Assembly: GCF_026651855.1 (NCBI RefSeq) | Contig: NZ_CP093280.1 | Coordinates: 7,338,501-7,402,500, forward strand | DNA: 64,000 nucleotides | Source: Pseudomonas silvicola | Lineage (GTDB): Bacteria; Pseudomonadota; Gammaproteobacteria; Pseudomonadales; Pseudomonadaceae | Direction of reading: 5' to 3' | Part shown: piece after piece, positions 18,001 through 26,967 of the stretch | Numbering within the stretch: position 1 is the stretch's first letter | Layout: each line of letters opens with the position of its first letter | The notes under the pieces: model-generated | What the model was told of the DNA's origin: nothing | What the model saw: the letters and a program-made list of their open reading frames with translations, nothing else | Database searches by the model: none | Translations under genes and position numbers: made by a program

Positions 18001-19353
18001 TCAGAACTTGGTTTGCAGCTTCAGGCCAGCCACCACTGCGTTGTCCACCTGGTCAACACCACCCGGGTGCTTGATGTATTGCAGGTTGGGGCGCACGGTG
18101 AGCCAGTTGGTCACGTGGAAGCCATAGTAGATCTCGGCGTCGTACTCGGTGTCCTGCACAGGCAGGTAGCCGGGGTTGTCGTAGTCGTCGATCCCATTGA
18201 GCTGGTTGACCAGTTTGGCGCGGTCCTGGGCGTCGTCGTTGACATGGATACGGCCGATACCTACACCGATGTCATCCTTGGGGCGGGCGTCGAACGGGCC
18301 TTTGTACACCAGGCCTACCTGCTGGTAGTTGTCGATGTAGTTGGTAGCCTTGTCATGCACGGTGAAGTTGGCGAACACACTCAGGCCGCGGCTGGCATCA
18401 CCGTTGTGAGCGGTCAGTTGCTGCTGTGCCACGATCCACCAGCCGTGCTTGCTGCCGTGGGTCTTGTAGGCACCCGACACCGGTTGTGGCTGGCCATCGA
18501 TGCCGTCGTAGACGTCATCAGCCTTGGCGGTGCTGTAGTAGTAACCCAAGCGGTATTCGCCGGGCAGGCCATTGACCTGTGGCGACCATACGCCCTCCAC
18601 CGGCAGGATGGTACCCTTGGTGCCGCTGCCGTTGAGCTTGAAGCCGTTGCCGGTTTCCAGGTTCGACGGGTTCTGGTTGTACGCACCGACCTGCATGTAG
18701 AACTCGGGGGTCAGGTTGTACTTCACGCGGCCAGCCCACTGGCTGACAGGCCAGTTGTACCAGATGCCGCCTACCCAGTTACCGACCTGCGAGCCGCAGA
18801 AGGTCAGGTTCTGGAAGTCGCAGGGGAAGCTGTTGAAGTCTTCGCCCGGGCCAAAGCGGCCGACCTTGACGTCCAGGGCGCCGTCGAAGAATTTCTGCTT
18901 GTACCACATCTGGGTCAAACGCCAGGTCTGGCCGCGGCCCCACACTTCCTGCGAGGAGCTGAGGGTGCCGGCACGTGGGTCGCCGATGCGGTCGTTGGAG
19001 ATGTTGCGGCCACTACGCTCGGTGACCGTCAGCTTGAACTCGGCATCCTTCCAGCCCAGGATCTTGTTCAGGTCCATGTCCACGCCCAGGGCGAACTGGT
19101 CGCTGTAGCGCGCGGTCACGTCCTTGTCGTAGCCACCACCCAGGTTGCTGCCCGCCTCCCCGACGTATTCCAGGGTGAAGTCATAGCCCTTTTTCAACAG
19201 TTCCGTACGTTCCCCGCCCCAGTCACCGAGCATCCACGGCGATTCCGGGTCGAAAGCGTCGTACGCATGGGCGCTCGTAGCGAGACCCAGTGCGCTGAGC
19301 ACCGAGACCTGCAACAAACGATTGCGTGCTGACTTGTTCATGCGCTTTTTCAT
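18001..19353 (-). CDS. oprB: carbohydrate-selective outer-membrane porin OprB
   Basis: A 450-residue glucose-inducible porin that lets glucose cross the outer membrane to GtsA. The signal peptide ends near residue 30 (ATSAHA). The mature chain opens with the OprB hallmark FDPESPWMLGDWGGERTELL and ends with Phe in a terminal beta strand (VAGLKLQTKF). It is the last gene of the gtsABCD-oprB run, 87 bases after gtsD, and is followed by a long hairpin. Expected control is by GltR/GtrS and carbon status; I see no obvious separate operator in the 87-base gap. Confidence 0.95.
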   Translation of the reverse strand: MKKRMNKSARNRLLQVSVLSALGLATSAHAYDAFDPESPWMLGDWGGERTELLKKGYDFTLEYVGEAGSNLGGGYDKDVTARYSDQFALGVDMDLNKILGWKDAEFKLTVTERSGRNISNDRIGDPRAGTLSSSQEVWGRGQTWRLTQMWYKQKFFDGALDVKVGRFGPGEDFNSFPCDFQNLTFCGSQVGNWVGGIWYNWPVSQWAGRVKYNLTPEFYMQVGAYNQNPSNLETGNGFKLNGSGTKGTILPVEGVWSPQVNGLPGEYRLGYYYSTAKADDVYDGIDGQPQPVSGAYKTHGSKHGWWIVAQQQLTAHNGDASRGLSVFANFTVHDKATNYIDNYQQVGLVYKGPFDARPKDDIGVGIGRIHVNDDAQDRAKLVNQLNGIDDYDNPGYLPVQDTEYDAEIYYGFHVTNWLTVRPNLQYIKHPGGVDQVDNAVVAGLKLQTKF

Positions 19354-19440
19354 CCTTTGCTTCCTCGTCTTATTGTTATTGGCTGTTGATAAACGCGGTG
19401 TACTTCGGTGATGCCGGGTAGCACGCCACCCGGCACGAAT

Positions 19441-20601
19441 TCAGCGCCCCTTGAACTGCGCGACGTTGTCGCCTGCCAGGGATGCCTGTGCACGCCCCAC
19501 CGCCCCCAAGCGTTCGCCGGTCTGGGCGTCGAACAGCAACACCTTCGCCGGGTCGAATTGCAGGTTCAGGGTCTCGCCCACCCGTGGCGCCACATCGGGC
19601 GCCAGGCGGCAGCAGACCTTGGTGTCATTGAGGGTGACGAAGACCAGGGTATCCGGGCCTGTCGGCTCGGTAATGTGAACTTCGGCGCGGATGCTCGGCA
19701 AGCCTCCGTCCTGGGCACCGGCCAGCAGGATCTGTTCGGGGCGCATGCCCAGGATCACTTCGCGGTCTTCCAGGCCCGCGTCGCTCATGGCCAGGGGCAG
19801 TTCGCACCGGGCCTGGCCGCTGTCGAGCAGCGCCACCAGACGGCCATCCTTGCGCTGCAGGCGCAGGGGGATGAAGTTCATCGGCGGCGAACCGATGAAG
19901 CTGGCCACGAACAGGTTGGCCGGGTCGTTGTAGATGTCCTTGGGCGTGCCGAACTGCTGGATGATGCCATCCTTCATCACCGCCACCTTGTCGCCCAGGG
20001 TCATGGCCTCGATCTGGTCATGGGTGACGTACACGGTGGTGGTCTTGAGGCGCTGGTGCATCAACTTGATTTCAGTGCGCATCTCGACCCGCAGCTTGGC
20101 GTCGAGGTTGGACAGCGGTTCGTCGAACAGGTAAATCTTCGGCCGCCGCGCCAGCGCCCGGCCCATGGCCACGCGCTGCTGCTGGCCACCGGACAGCTGG
20201 CCCGGCTTGCGGTTGAGCAGGTGTTCGATCTGCAACAGCTTGGAGACCCGCGCCACTTCCTCGTCGATGGCCGCGGCGGACATCTTGCGAATCTTCAGGC
20301 CAAAGGCGATGTTCTCGCGCACGGTCATAGTGGGGTACAGGGCGTAGGACTGGAACACCATGGCGATGTCACGGTCCTTGGGGCTCATGCCGCTGATGTC
20401 GGCGCCGTCCACCAGAATGGCACCGCCGGTGATGTTTTCCAGCCCCGCGATGCAGTTCATCAGGGTGGACTTGCCACAGCCAGAGGGGCCGACCAGGATC
20501 AGGAATTCACCGGAATCGATACTCAGCTGGATGTCTTTCAAGGTGTCCGGCAGGCCGCTGCCATAGGTCTTGATTACGTTGCGCAGTTCGAGCGTTGCCA
20601 T
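19441..20601 (-). CDS. gtsD: glucose/mannose ABC transporter ATPase (MalK/UgpC type)
   Basis: The energising subunit of the Gts sugar importer, 386 residues. It has Walker [12 protein letters not shown]-loop, ABC signature [15 protein letters not shown], Walker [12 protein letters not shown] and the switch His in [10 protein letters not shown]. The C-terminal region (from about 240) is the OB-fold regulatory domain of MalK-type ATPases, ending in TOBE-like repeats ([22 protein letters not shown]). It lies 4 bases after gtsC and before oprB. Confidence 0.95.
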   Translation of the reverse strand: MATLELRNVIKTYGSGLPDTLKDIQLSIDSGEFLILVGPSGCGKSTLMNCIAGLENITGGAILVDGADISGMSPKDRDIAMVFQSYALYPTMTVRENIAFGLKIRKMSAAAIDEEVARVSKLLQIEHLLNRKPGQLSGGQQQRVAMGRALARRPKIYLFDEPLSNLDAKLRVEMRTEIKLMHQRLKTTTVYVTHDQIEAMTLGDKVAVMKDGIIQQFGTPKDIYNDPANLFVASFIGSPPMNFIPLRLQRKDGRLVALLDSGQARCELPLAMSDAGLEDREVILGMRPEQILLAGAQDGGLPSIRAEVHITEPTGPDTLVFVTLNDTKVCCRLAPDVAPRVGETLNLQFDPAKVLLFDAQTGERLGAVGRAQASLAGDNVAQFKGR

Positions 20602-20605
20602 GTTT

Positions 20606-21451
20606 CTACCCCTTGACCGCGCCGGCGGTTAGCCCACGCAGGAAATACTTGCCGGCCATGATGTACACCAGCAATGTCGGAAGGCCGGCGATCATCGCCG
20701 CGGCCATGTCTACGTTGTATTCCTTGGCGCCCGTGCTGGTATTGACCAGGTTGTTGAGCGCCACGGTGATCGGCTGCGCATCGCCACTGGCAAACACCAC
20801 GCCGAACAGGAAGTCGTTCCAGATCTGGGTGAACTGCCAGATCAGGCAGACCATGATGATCGGGATCGACATGGGCAGCAGGATCTTGTTGAAAATGGTG
20901 AAGAACCCTGCCCCATCCAGCCGCGCGGCCTTGACCAGCGCATCGGGTACGCTGACGTAGTAATTGCGAAAGAACAGCGTGGTAAAGGCCAGCCCATACA
21001 CGATGTGTACGATGACCAGGCCAGTGGTGGTATTGGCCAGGCCGAGCTTGCCCAACGTAAACGAAGCCGGCAGCAGCACCGTCTGGAACGGCAGGAAGCA
21101 GCCGAACAGCAGCAGCCCGAAGAATAGCTGCGAACCACGGAAGCGCCACATGGACAGCACGTATCCGTTCATGGCACCGACGAAAGTCGAGATCAGCACC
21201 GCGGGCACGGTGATCTTCACCGAGTTCCAGAAGAACCCGCCGACGATGTCCCAGGCCTTCAACCAGCCGATGCCGGTGAACACCTCGGGCAAGCTCAACA
21301 GGTTGCCGGTACGGATGTCGTCCGGGGTCTTGAAGCTGGTGAGCAGCATGACCACCAAGGGCACCAGGTAGACGGCGGCGGCCAGAATCAGGGTGGCGTA
21401 GATGGCCACGCGGCTGAAGGTCAGCGCAGGTTTGCCATAGGCACTAGTCAT
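20606..21451 (-). CDS. gtsC: sugar ABC transporter permease (MalG type)
   Basis: A 281-residue inner-membrane permease with six predicted helices and the ATPase-coupling EAA loop near residue 190 (KAARLDGAGFFTIFNKILLPMSIP). The C-terminal part (FLRGLTAGAVKG) is the usual MalG-type end. Its start overlaps gtsB by eight bases. It pairs with GtsB to form the channel. Confidence 0.94.
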   Translation of the reverse strand: MTSAYGKPALTFSRVAIYATLILAAAVYLVPLVVMLLTSFKTPDDIRTGNLLSLPEVFTGIGWLKAWDIVGGFFWNSVKITVPAVLISTFVGAMNGYVLSMWRFRGSQLFFGLLLFGCFLPFQTVLLPASFTLGKLGLANTTTGLVIVHIVYGLAFTTLFFRNYYVSVPDALVKAARLDGAGFFTIFNKILLPMSIPIIMVCLIWQFTQIWNDFLFGVVFASGDAQPITVALNNLVNTSTGAKEYNVDMAAAMIAGLPTLLVYIMAGKYFLRGLTAGAVKG

Positions 21452-22352
21452 GGCGCTTGTTCCTCAATTCCGAATACAGATACGGCACCAGGATCGCCAG
21501 GATCGCCCCCAGCATCAGCATGGCGCTGGCAGAACCCACGCCCATCTGGCCACGGCTGAAGGTGAACGAATACATGAACATGGCGGGCAGGTCCGAGGAA
21601 TAGCCCGGGCCACCGGCGGTCATCGCAGCTACCAGGTCGAAGCTCTTGATGGCGATGTGCGCCAGGATCATGAAGGCGCTGAAGAACACCGGCCGCAGGC
21701 TGGGCAACACAATTTTCAGGTAGATGGTCGGCAGGCTGGCGCCGTCCACCTGGGCGGCGCGGATGATCGACTGGTCGACCCCGCGCAGGCCGGCCAGGAA
21801 CAGCGCCATGACGAAGCCCGAGGCCTGCCACACCGCGGCGATCACCAGGCAGTACACCACGCGATCCTGGTCGATCAGCCAGTCCAGGCGGAAGCCTTCC
21901 CAGCCCCAGTCACGCAGCATCTTGTCCAGGCCCAGGCCCGGGTTGAGCAGCCATTTCCAGGCGGTGCCGGTGACGATCATCGACAACGCCATGGGGTACA
22001 GGTAGATGGTGCGCAGGAAGCCTTCGCGGCGAATGCGCTGATCCAGCAGCACCGCCAGGAACACCCCCAGGACCAGGCTGATGGCGATGAACATCCCGCC
22101 GAACACGGCCAGGTTCTTGCTCGCCACCCACCAGCGGTCGTTGTTGAGCAGACGCTCATACTGCGCCAGGCCGGCGAAGGTGTACGTCGGCATGAACGTG
22201 GAGGTGGTGAACGAAAGAATGAACGTCCAGAAAATGTAACCGTAGAAACCGACCAGCACGATCAGCATGCTTGGCGCCAGCACCACTTTGGGGAGCCAGC
22301 GTTGCAACGCATCGAACGGCGAGGCCTTGCTGAACACAGCCACAGAGCTCAT
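21444..22352 (-). CDS. gtsB: sugar ABC transporter permease (MalF type)
   Basis: A 302-residue permease with six helices and the EAA loop RAAQVDGASLPTIYLKIVLPSL. It is preceded by the gtsA-gtsB gap of about 96 bases, which contains a strong stem-loop, and overlaps gtsC at its end. Confidence 0.94.
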   Translation of the reverse strand: MSSVAVFSKASPFDALQRWLPKVVLAPSMLIVLVGFYGYIFWTFILSFTTSTFMPTYTFAGLAQYERLLNNDRWWVASKNLAVFGGMFIAISLVLGVFLAVLLDQRIRREGFLRTIYLYPMALSMIVTGTAWKWLLNPGLGLDKMLRDWGWEGFRLDWLIDQDRVVYCLVIAAVWQASGFVMALFLAGLRGVDQSIIRAAQVDGASLPTIYLKIVLPSLRPVFFSAFMILAHIAIKSFDLVAAMTAGGPGYSSDLPAMFMYSFTFSRGQMGVGSASAMLMLGAILAILVPYLYSELRNKRHD

Positions 22353-22387
22353 CGGAGAAATCCAGTGTGAAGATCAATCGGTATCGA

Positions 22388-22426
22388 ATGCCTGCGCCGG
22401 GGGCGGAGAAACCCCGGCGTAGGCAT
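22388..22426 (-). promoter_or_regulatory. stem-loop between gtsA and gtsB
   Basis: A 15-base stem (ATGCCTGCGCCGGGG / CCCCGGCGTAGGCAT, one G-T wobble) with a 9-base loop, 22 bases after the gtsA stop and 36 before the gtsB start. Such hairpins between a binding-protein gene and its permeases commonly stabilise the upstream mRNA or attenuate read-through; that role is inferred here. Confidence 0.7.
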
Positions 22427-22448
22427 CGGCCGTACTACGAACGCAGCG

Positions 22449-23723
22449 TCACTTGGCGGCGGAAATCGCGCTACCCAGTTTCTTGGCTGTATCGGCCGCG
22501 TCGGCGTTCTTGTCGCTCATGAAGTTGGTGACCACGTCGAAGATCGCACCTTGCACCGCCAGGGTGGTGGCCATGTTGTGCGCCATGCTCGGTTCCAGCT
22601 TGCCGGCCTTGTCGGCTTCGGCGAAGTCCTTGGCCGAAGCTTGGGCACAGCTGTCGAACTGGCTCAGGTCCATGTCATTGCGAACCGGAATGGAGCCCTT
22701 GGCCTTGTTGAAGATTTCCTGGAAGTCCTTGCCCATGGCGATCTTGGCCAGGTCCTGGGCGGCTGCGACACTGCCTTTGTCCTTCACCTTGAACACGGCC
22801 AGGGAGTCGATGTTATAGGTGAAGCTGCCCGCGGTACCCGGGAACGGCACGCACTCGTAGTCGGTACCGGCTTTCTTGCCCGCCTGGGTCCACTCGCTCT
22901 TGGCCCAGTCACCCATGAACTGCATGCCGGCCTTGCCCTGAATGACCTTGCCGGCCTCCAGGTTCCAGTCCTGGCCTGCGCCGTCCGGGTCCATGTAGCC
23001 CTTGATTTTCTTCAGCTGGGTGAACACCTCAGCCATCTTCGGACCCGTCAGCGTCTTCTCGTCCAGGTCCACGAAGGCTTTCTTGAAGCCATCGGCCCCC
23101 ATGACGCTGAGCACCACGTCCTCGAAGACGGTAGCGTCCTGCCATGGCTGACCACCATGGGCGATCGGGATGATGCCGGCGGCCTTCAGCTTGTCGGCGG
23201 CGGCGTAGAGTTCTTCGAGGGTGGCAGGCGCTTTGGCGATACCGGCCTTCTTGAAGGCTTCGGGGTTGATCCACAGCCAGTTGACCCGGTGAATGTCCAC
23301 CGGCACTGCCACGTAGTCACCCTCGTACTTCATGGTGTCGGCGACGGTCTTGCTCAGCAGCTTGTCCCAGTGCTCGCTCTCGGCAACGCTTTTCAGGGTG
23401 TCCGGGTCCAGCAGACCGGTGGTGGCCCACTCCTGAATGTCGGGGCCTTTGATCTGGGCGACACCGGGCGGGTTGCCAGCCACGGAGCGGGACTTGAGCA
23501 CGGTCATGGCAGTGGCACCACCGCCACCGGCCACGGCACCGTCTTTCCAGGTGAAGCCGTCTTTTTCGACCTGCTGTTGCAATACTTTGACCGCGGCGTG
23601 TTCGCCACCGGACGTCCACCAGTGCACCACTTCCACCGTGCCTTTGGAATCGGCGGCGTGCGCGGCGAGCGGGAACAGGGAGGCGAGGGAAATGACAGCG
23701 GCGAGGCGATTGATCGCGTTCAT
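22449..23723 (-). CDS. gtsA: periplasmic glucose-binding protein of the Gts ABC transporter
   Basis: A 424-residue solute-binding protein (MalE/family 1 type) with a signal peptide of about 22 residues (cleavage after AAHA). The mature start [17 protein letters not shown] is typical of glucose/mannose-binding proteins. ATG 23723 is chosen: AAGGA lies six bases upstream, and the 37 codons before it lack any signal-like start. First gene of gtsABCD-oprB. The TGTCAC-N6-GTGACA dyad 103-120 bases upstream overlaps the end of the epimerase gene and is a candidate operator. Confidence 0.95.
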   Translation of the reverse strand: MNAINRLAAVISLASLFPLAAHAADSKGTVEVVHWWTSGGEHAAVKVLQQQVEKDGFTWKDGAVAGGGGATAMTVLKSRSVAGNPPGVAQIKGPDIQEWATTGLLDPDTLKSVAESEHWDKLLSKTVADTMKYEGDYVAVPVDIHRVNWLWINPEAFKKAGIAKAPATLEELYAAADKLKAAGIIPIAHGGQPWQDATVFEDVVLSVMGADGFKKAFVDLDEKTLTGPKMAEVFTQLKKIKGYMDPDGAGQDWNLEAGKVIQGKAGMQFMGDWAKSEWTQAGKKAGTDYECVPFPGTAGSFTYNIDSLAVFKVKDKGSVAAAQDLAKIAMGKDFQEIFNKAKGSIPVRNDMDLSQFDSCAQASAKDFAEADKAGKLEPSMAHNMATTLAVQGAIFDVVTNFMSDKNADAADTAKKLGSAISAAK

Positions 23724-23825
23724 CGGAGGTCCTTTTTTGTTGTTATGCATTGCAAGTCTGATGCTTGCGCTGCGTGGAGTGTAAACAGGGTATTTAGTGC
23801 GACAGGTAACGAAGCGACGCGCAAA

Positions 23826-23843
23826 TGTCACCAACCGGTGACA
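23826..23843. promoter_or_regulatory. dyad operator TGTCAC-N6-GTGACA upstream of gtsA
   Basis: A perfect 6+6 palindrome with spacer CAACCG, preceded by CAAA. The same arms, spacing and CAAA/CCAAA prefix recur at 25164-25181 upstream of the epimerase and diguanylate cyclase genes. Sharing suggests one transcription factor; GltR is the natural candidate from context but is unproven. Confidence 0.6.
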
Positions 23844-25093
23844 ATGTGCTGCCCGCCGAGGCGCGCCAGGTTGCTGGCCAGGCTGGGCGCCAATGGCAAG
23901 CGCGGCAACAGCACGGCTTGCAGGGCGTGGTAGAGGTCGGGCTTACCGGCCCAAACAGTGGCGCTGGGCCTGTTCTGCGGGTCGAGCTCGTGGTGCCAGC
24001 TACCGTGCTCGCGGTCCAGCAGGTGCACGGCGGCATACTCCCAGAAGTCGCGGTACCAGTGCTCGTATTGGGCATCGCCGGTGCGGCGCAGCAGCGCGGC
24101 CGAGGCGGCGATGGCTTCGGCGGTGACCCAATGCATGCGTTGGCGCACCACCGGCTTGTCGTTCCAGTCCAGGGTATAGACCAGCCCCGGCGCGCCGTCG
24201 GCGTGCCAGGCGGTACGGCAGGCCTGTTCGAACAGGCCACGGGCGCTGGCCAGCAGCCAGGTAGGCGCGGGGCGCACGGCGTCCAGCAACGCGGCTTCGA
24301 GGTGCAACAACAGCCGTGCCCATTCGAAGGCATGCCCCGGCGTGCTGCCGAAAGGCCGAAACGGGTCGGCCGGTTGCGCCTGGTTGTACGTCAGGTCGGC
24401 AGACCAGTCGGGGTGAAAGTGTTCGATTACCCGGTATTGGTTGGGTACGGCATGCTGGTGAATCACCCGCTCGGCGATACGCAGGGCGCGTTCGAGCCAG
24501 TGCGGGTCGCGGGTGACATCGGCCAGGGCGAGGAAGGCCTCGACGCTATGCATGTTGCTGTTGGCGCCGCGATAGGGCTCGGCGCGGCTCCACAGGCGGT
24601 CGAAGGACTCGCGCATGGCGCCTTCTTCCTCGCTCCAGAACCGCGCCAGGATCACCTCCACCGCCTGGTCAAGCAACGCCTGCGCCCCCGGGCGCCCCGC
24701 CGCCACTGCGCTGCTGGCGGCCAGGGCCACGAAGGCATGCAGGTAGGCAGCCTTGCCCATGTCACCGTCGGTGGCATGGGCCACGGCATACCAACCGCCC
24801 TGCTCGGCATCGCGCAGGCTGCCAGCCAGCGCCGCCAGGCCATGGTCGACCAGCGCGGCGAAACCGGGCAGGCCTTGCAGGCTGGCCAGGGCAAAGCTGT
24901 GGGTCATGCGGGCGGTGATCAGCGTTTGCGCCGGGGCATCGGGCAGCCATCCGCGTTCATCCAGGTGGCCAAAGCCCTCTTGCAGCTTCGAGGCCCGGGC
25001 GAAATCCAGCAAACGCAGCCCCTCGGCCGCCAGCCAGTGGTGATGGGAGGGGGTATTGAGCCAACTGCTGAATTCCAGTTGCAACCGTTCCAT
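23828..25093 (-). CDS. AGE-family sugar isomerase/epimerase (mannose isomerase-like)
   Basis: A 421-residue protein of the N-acylglucosamine 2-epimerase superfamily (alpha/alpha-six barrel), whose bacterial sugar members interconvert mannose, fructose and glucose. Active-site-type segments are [54 protein letters not shown] and [27 protein letters not shown] precedes ATG 25093. It lies just upstream of gtsA in the same direction, so imported mannose or fructose could be fed to the glucose route. A nearly identical copy of its first 337 codons is repeated at 29960-30970. Confidence 0.88.
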   Translation of the reverse strand: MERLQLEFSSWLNTPSHHHWLAAEGLRLLDFARASKLQEGFGHLDERGWLPDAPAQTLITARMTHSFALASLQGLPGFAALVDHGLAALAGSLRDAEQGGWYAVAHATDGDMGKAAYLHAFVALAASSAVAAGRPGAQALLDQAVEVILARFWSEEEGAMRESFDRLWSRAEPYRGANSNMHSVEAFLALADVTRDPHWLERALRIAERVIHQHAVPNQYRVIEHFHPDWSADLTYNQAQPADPFRPFGSTPGHAFEWARLLLHLEAALLDAVRPAPTWLLASARGLFEQACRTAWHADGAPGLVYTLDWNDKPVVRQRMHWVTAEAIAASAALLRRTGDAQYEHWYRDFWEYAAVHLLDREHGSWHHELDPQNRPSATVWAGKPDLYHALQAVLLPRLPLAPSLASNLARLGGQHIVTGW

Positions 25094-25427
25094 GGGTGTC
25101 CTTGGTTTTTTGTTATTTGCGTACGCAGTTTAATCAAGGGAGGGGAATTCGCAGGTAACCAAATGTCACTGTCTGGTGACAGGGTTTGTCAGGGCGGGCC
25201 AAGATCGATCTCAAGAACGCCAAAAAAGGATTGCATCAAGGCCGCAGTGAAAGCTGACTGGCACGCCAGACGTCTACAGTGACATGATGGAAGCCACTGC
25301 CCCGGCCCTGAATACGCGCCATGCTGCTGAACGATCCCATCACCCTGCTGCTCATCATCACCCCGTTCGGCCTGCTGACCGCCTTGATGCTGTGCTTGTC
25401 GGGCATCGGTTTGAGCGAGCGGCACAC
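24083..25427. repeat. 1345-bp direct repeat, copy A (native context)
   Basis: This segment covers the first 337 codons of the epimerase gene, the divergent promoter region and the first 36 codons of the diguanylate cyclase gene. It recurs at 29960-31304 at a constant offset of 5877 bases. I find one difference, C at 24510 against T at 30387 (Arg to His in the epimerase). Both genes are intact here, so this is the parental copy. Confidence 0.97.
25164..25181. promoter_or_regulatory. dyad operator TGTCAC-N6-GTGACA in the epimerase/diguanylate cyclase divergent region
   Basis: The arms match the gtsA-upstream dyad exactly, with spacer TGTCTG. It sits 71-88 bases upstream of the epimerase start and about 140 upstream of the diguanylate cyclase start. 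An extra copy was carried by the duplication to 31041-31058. Confidence 0.6.
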
Positions 25428-26505
25428 CGCCCTGTGGTGGTGGCTGGGCGGGGACCTGCTGCTTGCCGCCTACCGTATCGTCGATTTGCTGCAACCCGAT
25501 GTGGCCACGGGGGCGTACGCCTGGCTCGGGGTGCTTGCGCCGATGCCGGCGTTCCTGCTCAACACTACCCTGCTGCTGGCAGCCATCGGCGGGCATACCC
25601 TGGCGCTGCTGCATCTGGCCGGTCGCGCGGGCAGCCGTACCGCCCAGGCTGCGCTGCTGCTGGGTACACCGATGACCTATGCCCTTGGCGCCAGCATGCT
25701 GATACACAGCAGCTACCTGCTGCCGTGGTTCTTCCTGATTTGCTTCATCACCATCGGCATCCAGTGCCGCCTCGCCCTTAGCCTTACGGCCCGTTACCGC
25801 GGCGCCTGGGGCTTGGCGGTCGGGCAACTGGCCCTGCTCGCCTTCCACGCCTGGAACGTGATCAGCCTGCTGCTTAGCCCGCCCCCGCCCCTGGCCTTCG
25901 ACACCCCGGACATGTTCACGCTGCCCGAGCTGGCCATGGACTTCATGGTCTCGTTCCTGTTCACCTTGTGCTTTGGCCTGATGCTGCAGGAACAGGTGCG
26001 CCTGGAAATCCTGCGCCTGAGTGTCACCGACTTCCTCACCGGCGCCCTCAACCGCGCAGGCGCCACCACCGCCATTCTGCGCAAGGACGCCCAGCGCTAC
26101 CCCCTGGCGATCGCCCTCATCGACCTGGACAACTTCAAGCGTATCAACGACCAGCACGGCCACGGCGCGGGCGACACCGGCCTGAAACTCTTCGCCAGCA
26201 CCGTCACCCAGCTCAAGCGCAGGACGGACCTGTTTTCCCGCTGGGGTGGCGAAGAGTTCCTGCTGGTGATGCCCGGCACCACCACCCCGGAAGCCAGGGT
26301 GTTACTGGACCGCCTGCGCGAGGCGCTTGAAGTGGAATCGATGCAATTGCCTTTCACCCTGCGGTTCAGTGCTGGGCTGGCGCAGACTGAACGTCTCCAT
26401 GGCCAGCAGGATTTCGAGCGGTTGCTGCGCAGCGTGGACCAGGCCTTGTACCGAGCGAAGTTGCAACGGGATCGGGTAGAAGAGGCCGAACTCGCAGATA
26501 CCTGA
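25321..26505 (+). CDS. membrane-bound diguanylate cyclase (multi-helix sensor plus GGDEF)
   Basis: A 394-residue protein: about seven N-terminal hydrophobic helices (residues 5-215) followed by a GGDEF domain with active site RWGGEEFLLV. An I-site RRTD lies five residues upstream of it, so it should be active and product-inhibited. It is divergent from the sugar epimerase gene, and the shared region holds the TGTCAC dyad, which could tie cyclic di-GMP synthesis to sugar supply. The first 36 codons are repeated at 31198-31304. Confidence 0.88.
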   Translation: MLLNDPITLLLIITPFGLLTALMLCLSGIGLSERHTALWWWLGGDLLLAAYRIVDLLQPDVATGAYAWLGVLAPMPAFLLNTTLLLAAIGGHTLALLHLAGRAGSRTAQAALLLGTPMTYALGASMLIHSSYLLPWFFLICFITIGIQCRLALSLTARYRGAWGLAVGQLALLAFHAWNVISLLLSPPPPLAFDTPDMFTLPELAMDFMVSFLFTLCFGLMLQEQVRLEILRLSVTDFLTGALNRAGATTAILRKDAQRYPLAIALIDLDNFKRINDQHGHGAGDTGLKLFASTVTQLKRRTDLFSRWGGEEFLLVMPGTTTPEARVLLDRLREALEVESMQLPFTLRFSAGLAQTERLHGQQDFERLLRSVDQALYRAKLQRDRVEEAELADT

Positions 26506-26577
26506 AGCGAACTCGACCGCCCGCTGTGGCCGGTGGTATGCCGGCAAGGTTATCAGACCAATGTAAAACCCGGTTTA

Positions 26578-26967
26578 TCACTCACCGAGACTAATCAGAA
26601 GACAAGCTACTCCACCCCAAACCACCATCACGTACGTCAAGAAGTTATTCAACCGAATTAACCTTCTAATATACGATGGAAAATTCTCGATCTCTGAGGC
26701 ATCAAGCAAACCTGCCCGGATACCTGCTCGTGGCCAAGCAACCGCTCCCGAAATTTTGGTAGCGAGTATAAACCGACTTACCCATCCGCTCGTTTCCAGA
26801 CTTCGCGCCGCTAGCGAAAACTGCCTGGAGCCCTTTAAAGCATTCACCATCTCATCAAGGTAACGCCAACTGATGTAAACACTCAGCACTATCCCAGAGA
26901 TACACAAAACGACCGGCCCGGCATAAAATGCCACCGCCCACCATGATTGTCCAAGTTCCACGCCCAT
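26578..26967 (-). CDS. two-helix membrane protein, candidate immunity protein
   Basis: A 129-residue protein with two strong hydrophobic segments (about 10-30, WAVAFYAGPVVLCISGIVLSVYI, and 108-127, FLTYVMVVWGGVACLLISL) and a polar middle. Its ATG overlaps the stop of the upstream gene by one base (TAATG), so it is translationally coupled to it. DNA is visibly more AT-rich than neighbouring genes. Position after a glycine-zipper protein and membrane topology suggest an immunity protein against a pore-forming toxin. I do not recognise a named family. Confidence 0.55.
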   Translation of the reverse strand: MGVELGQSWWAVAFYAGPVVLCISGIVLSVYISWRYLDEMVNALKGSRQFSLAARSLETSGWVSRFILATKISGAVAWPRAGIRAGLLDASEIENFPSYIRRLIRLNNFLTYVMVVWGGVACLLISLGE

